Shown: positions 6,114 through 6,536 of the stretch, piece after piece
Layout of the letters: every line of letters begins with the position of its first letter
How positions within the stretch are numbered: position 1 is the stretch's first letter
NCBI GenBank assembly: GCA_023386675.1
Contig: JAEWJG010000348.1
Location: 1-6,536 of the forward strand
Length of the DNA stretch: 6,536 bases
DNA from: Actinomycetes bacterium
Lineage (GTDB): Bacteria; Actinomycetota; Actinomycetes; Actinomycetales; Microbacteriaceae
Direction of reading: 5' to 3'
The notes under the pieces: model-generated
Databases searched by the model: none
What the model saw: the letters and a program-made list of their open reading frames with translations, nothing else
Told to the model about the DNA's origin: nothing
Made by a program: the position numbers and the translations under genes

Positions 6114-6536
6114 TCAGCGGGTGAGGCGGAGGACTGACACGGTCGTGCCCCCGAGGGTGTGCGTGGAGGTGGTGCCGTCGGGCGCGAAGCCGTTTCGGCG
6201 GTAGAAGGCCTCGGCGCGGGCGTTGCCCTCCATCACCCAGAGGTAGGCCGGGGCGTCGCCCAGCGCGACGTCGAGGAGCTGCTGACCGGCTCCGGAGCCG
6301 TACGCGGACGCGACGAGGTAGATGCCCTCCAGTTCGCGTGGGCGCGGTGGATCGTCGTCACGGCCCGGTCCTGCCGTCGCCCAGCCGACGATCTCGCCGT
6401 CGCGCTCGGCGACGAACGCGTCCGTCACGCCGTCCACGACGATGCCCTCCCAGTTGCGGGCGAAGCGCGCTTCGTCGAGTCCAGCGAGGAATTCGGCGGG
6501 GAGCCGCTCGGCGTACGCCTCGCGCCAGCCCGTGAC
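6114..6536 (-). CDS. GNAT-family N-acetyltransferase (N-terminus beyond right edge)
   Basis: GNAT enzymes move an acetyl group from acetyl-CoA to an amine; the substrate here cannot be told from sequence. The 140 visible residues contain a helical start typical of the family (TGWREAYAERLPAEFL, fragment residues 2-17). Strands with VAERDGEIVGWATAGP follow (about 42-57). The acetyl-CoA-binding motif A is IYLVASAYGSGAGQQLL (about 72-88), with the GxGxG-like loop GSGAG. Motif B is NARAEAFYRRNGF (about 105-117). A GTG at 6437 could be taken as a start, but the frame stays open to the edge and encodes family-like sequence, so the gene is longer. I estimate 20-30 missing residues from the usual 160-170. 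It converges on glgP and shares the hairpin at its 3' end. No link to glucan metabolism is evident. Confidence 0.85.
   Translation of the reverse strand, partial: VTGWREAYAERLPAEFLAGLDEARFARNWEGIVVDGVTDAFVAERDGEIVGWATAGPGRDDDPPRPRELEGIYLVASAYGSGAGQQLLDVALGDAPAYLWVMEGNARAEAFYRRNGFAPDGTTSTHTLGGTTVSVLRLTR

Noticed and set aside
6114..6437. A complete 107-residue GNAT protein starting at GTG 6437
   Set aside because: The same frame continues without a stop to the window edge and encodes a GNAT-like helix (WREAYAERLPAEF), so the gene is a longer partial one.

Overview
This is a GC-rich stretch of ordinary bacterial chromosome. It carries the glycogen / alpha-glucan locus of an actinobacterium. 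The strongly G/C-biased third codon positions, GTG starts, long open antisense frames and the glgB-glgE / glgP arrangement all fit Actinobacteria. A Microbacteriaceae-type host (Leifsonia-like) is my guess from general appearance and was not tested. I see no insertion sequence, tRNA, rRNA, CRISPR array or phage gene.

Layout. Positions 1-1284 (minus) hold the first 428 codons of glgB (1,4-alpha-glucan branching enzyme), which runs off the left edge just past its catalytic nucleophile. 29 bp further right, 1314-3419 (minus) is a complete glgE (alpha-1,4-glucan:maltose-1-phosphate maltosyltransferase). Transcription runs glgE then glgB, very probably as one operon. A 42-bp divergent gap (3420-3461) separates glgE from glgP (glycogen/alpha-glucan phosphorylase) at 3462-6032 (plus). 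An 81-bp convergent gap follows, almost filled by a 29-bp-arm hairpin at 6039-6110. The C-terminal 140 codons of a GNAT acetyltransferase occupy 6114-6536 (minus) and run off the right edge.

How the genes work together. GlgE adds maltosyl units from maltose-1-phosphate to linear alpha-1,4-glucan and GlgB converts these chains to branched polymer. GlgP removes glucosyl units from chain ends with phosphate, giving glucose-1-phosphate. Synthesis and breakdown arms are thus transcribed back to back from one tiny intergenic region. As I recall, Mycobacterium tuberculosis has the same order and orientation (Rv1326c glgB, Rv1327c glgE, Rv1328 glgP). The treS/pep2 genes that make maltose-1-phosphate are not in this window. 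The GNAT protein has no evident link to glucan metabolism.

I did not find a credible undescribed system here. The points most worth a second look are the long G.U-containing hairpin after glgP, the puzzling glgE start (the best ribosome-binding site in the gap serves an out-of-frame ATG), the glgB frame that stays open across all of glgE, and the extremely compact divergent promoter region.
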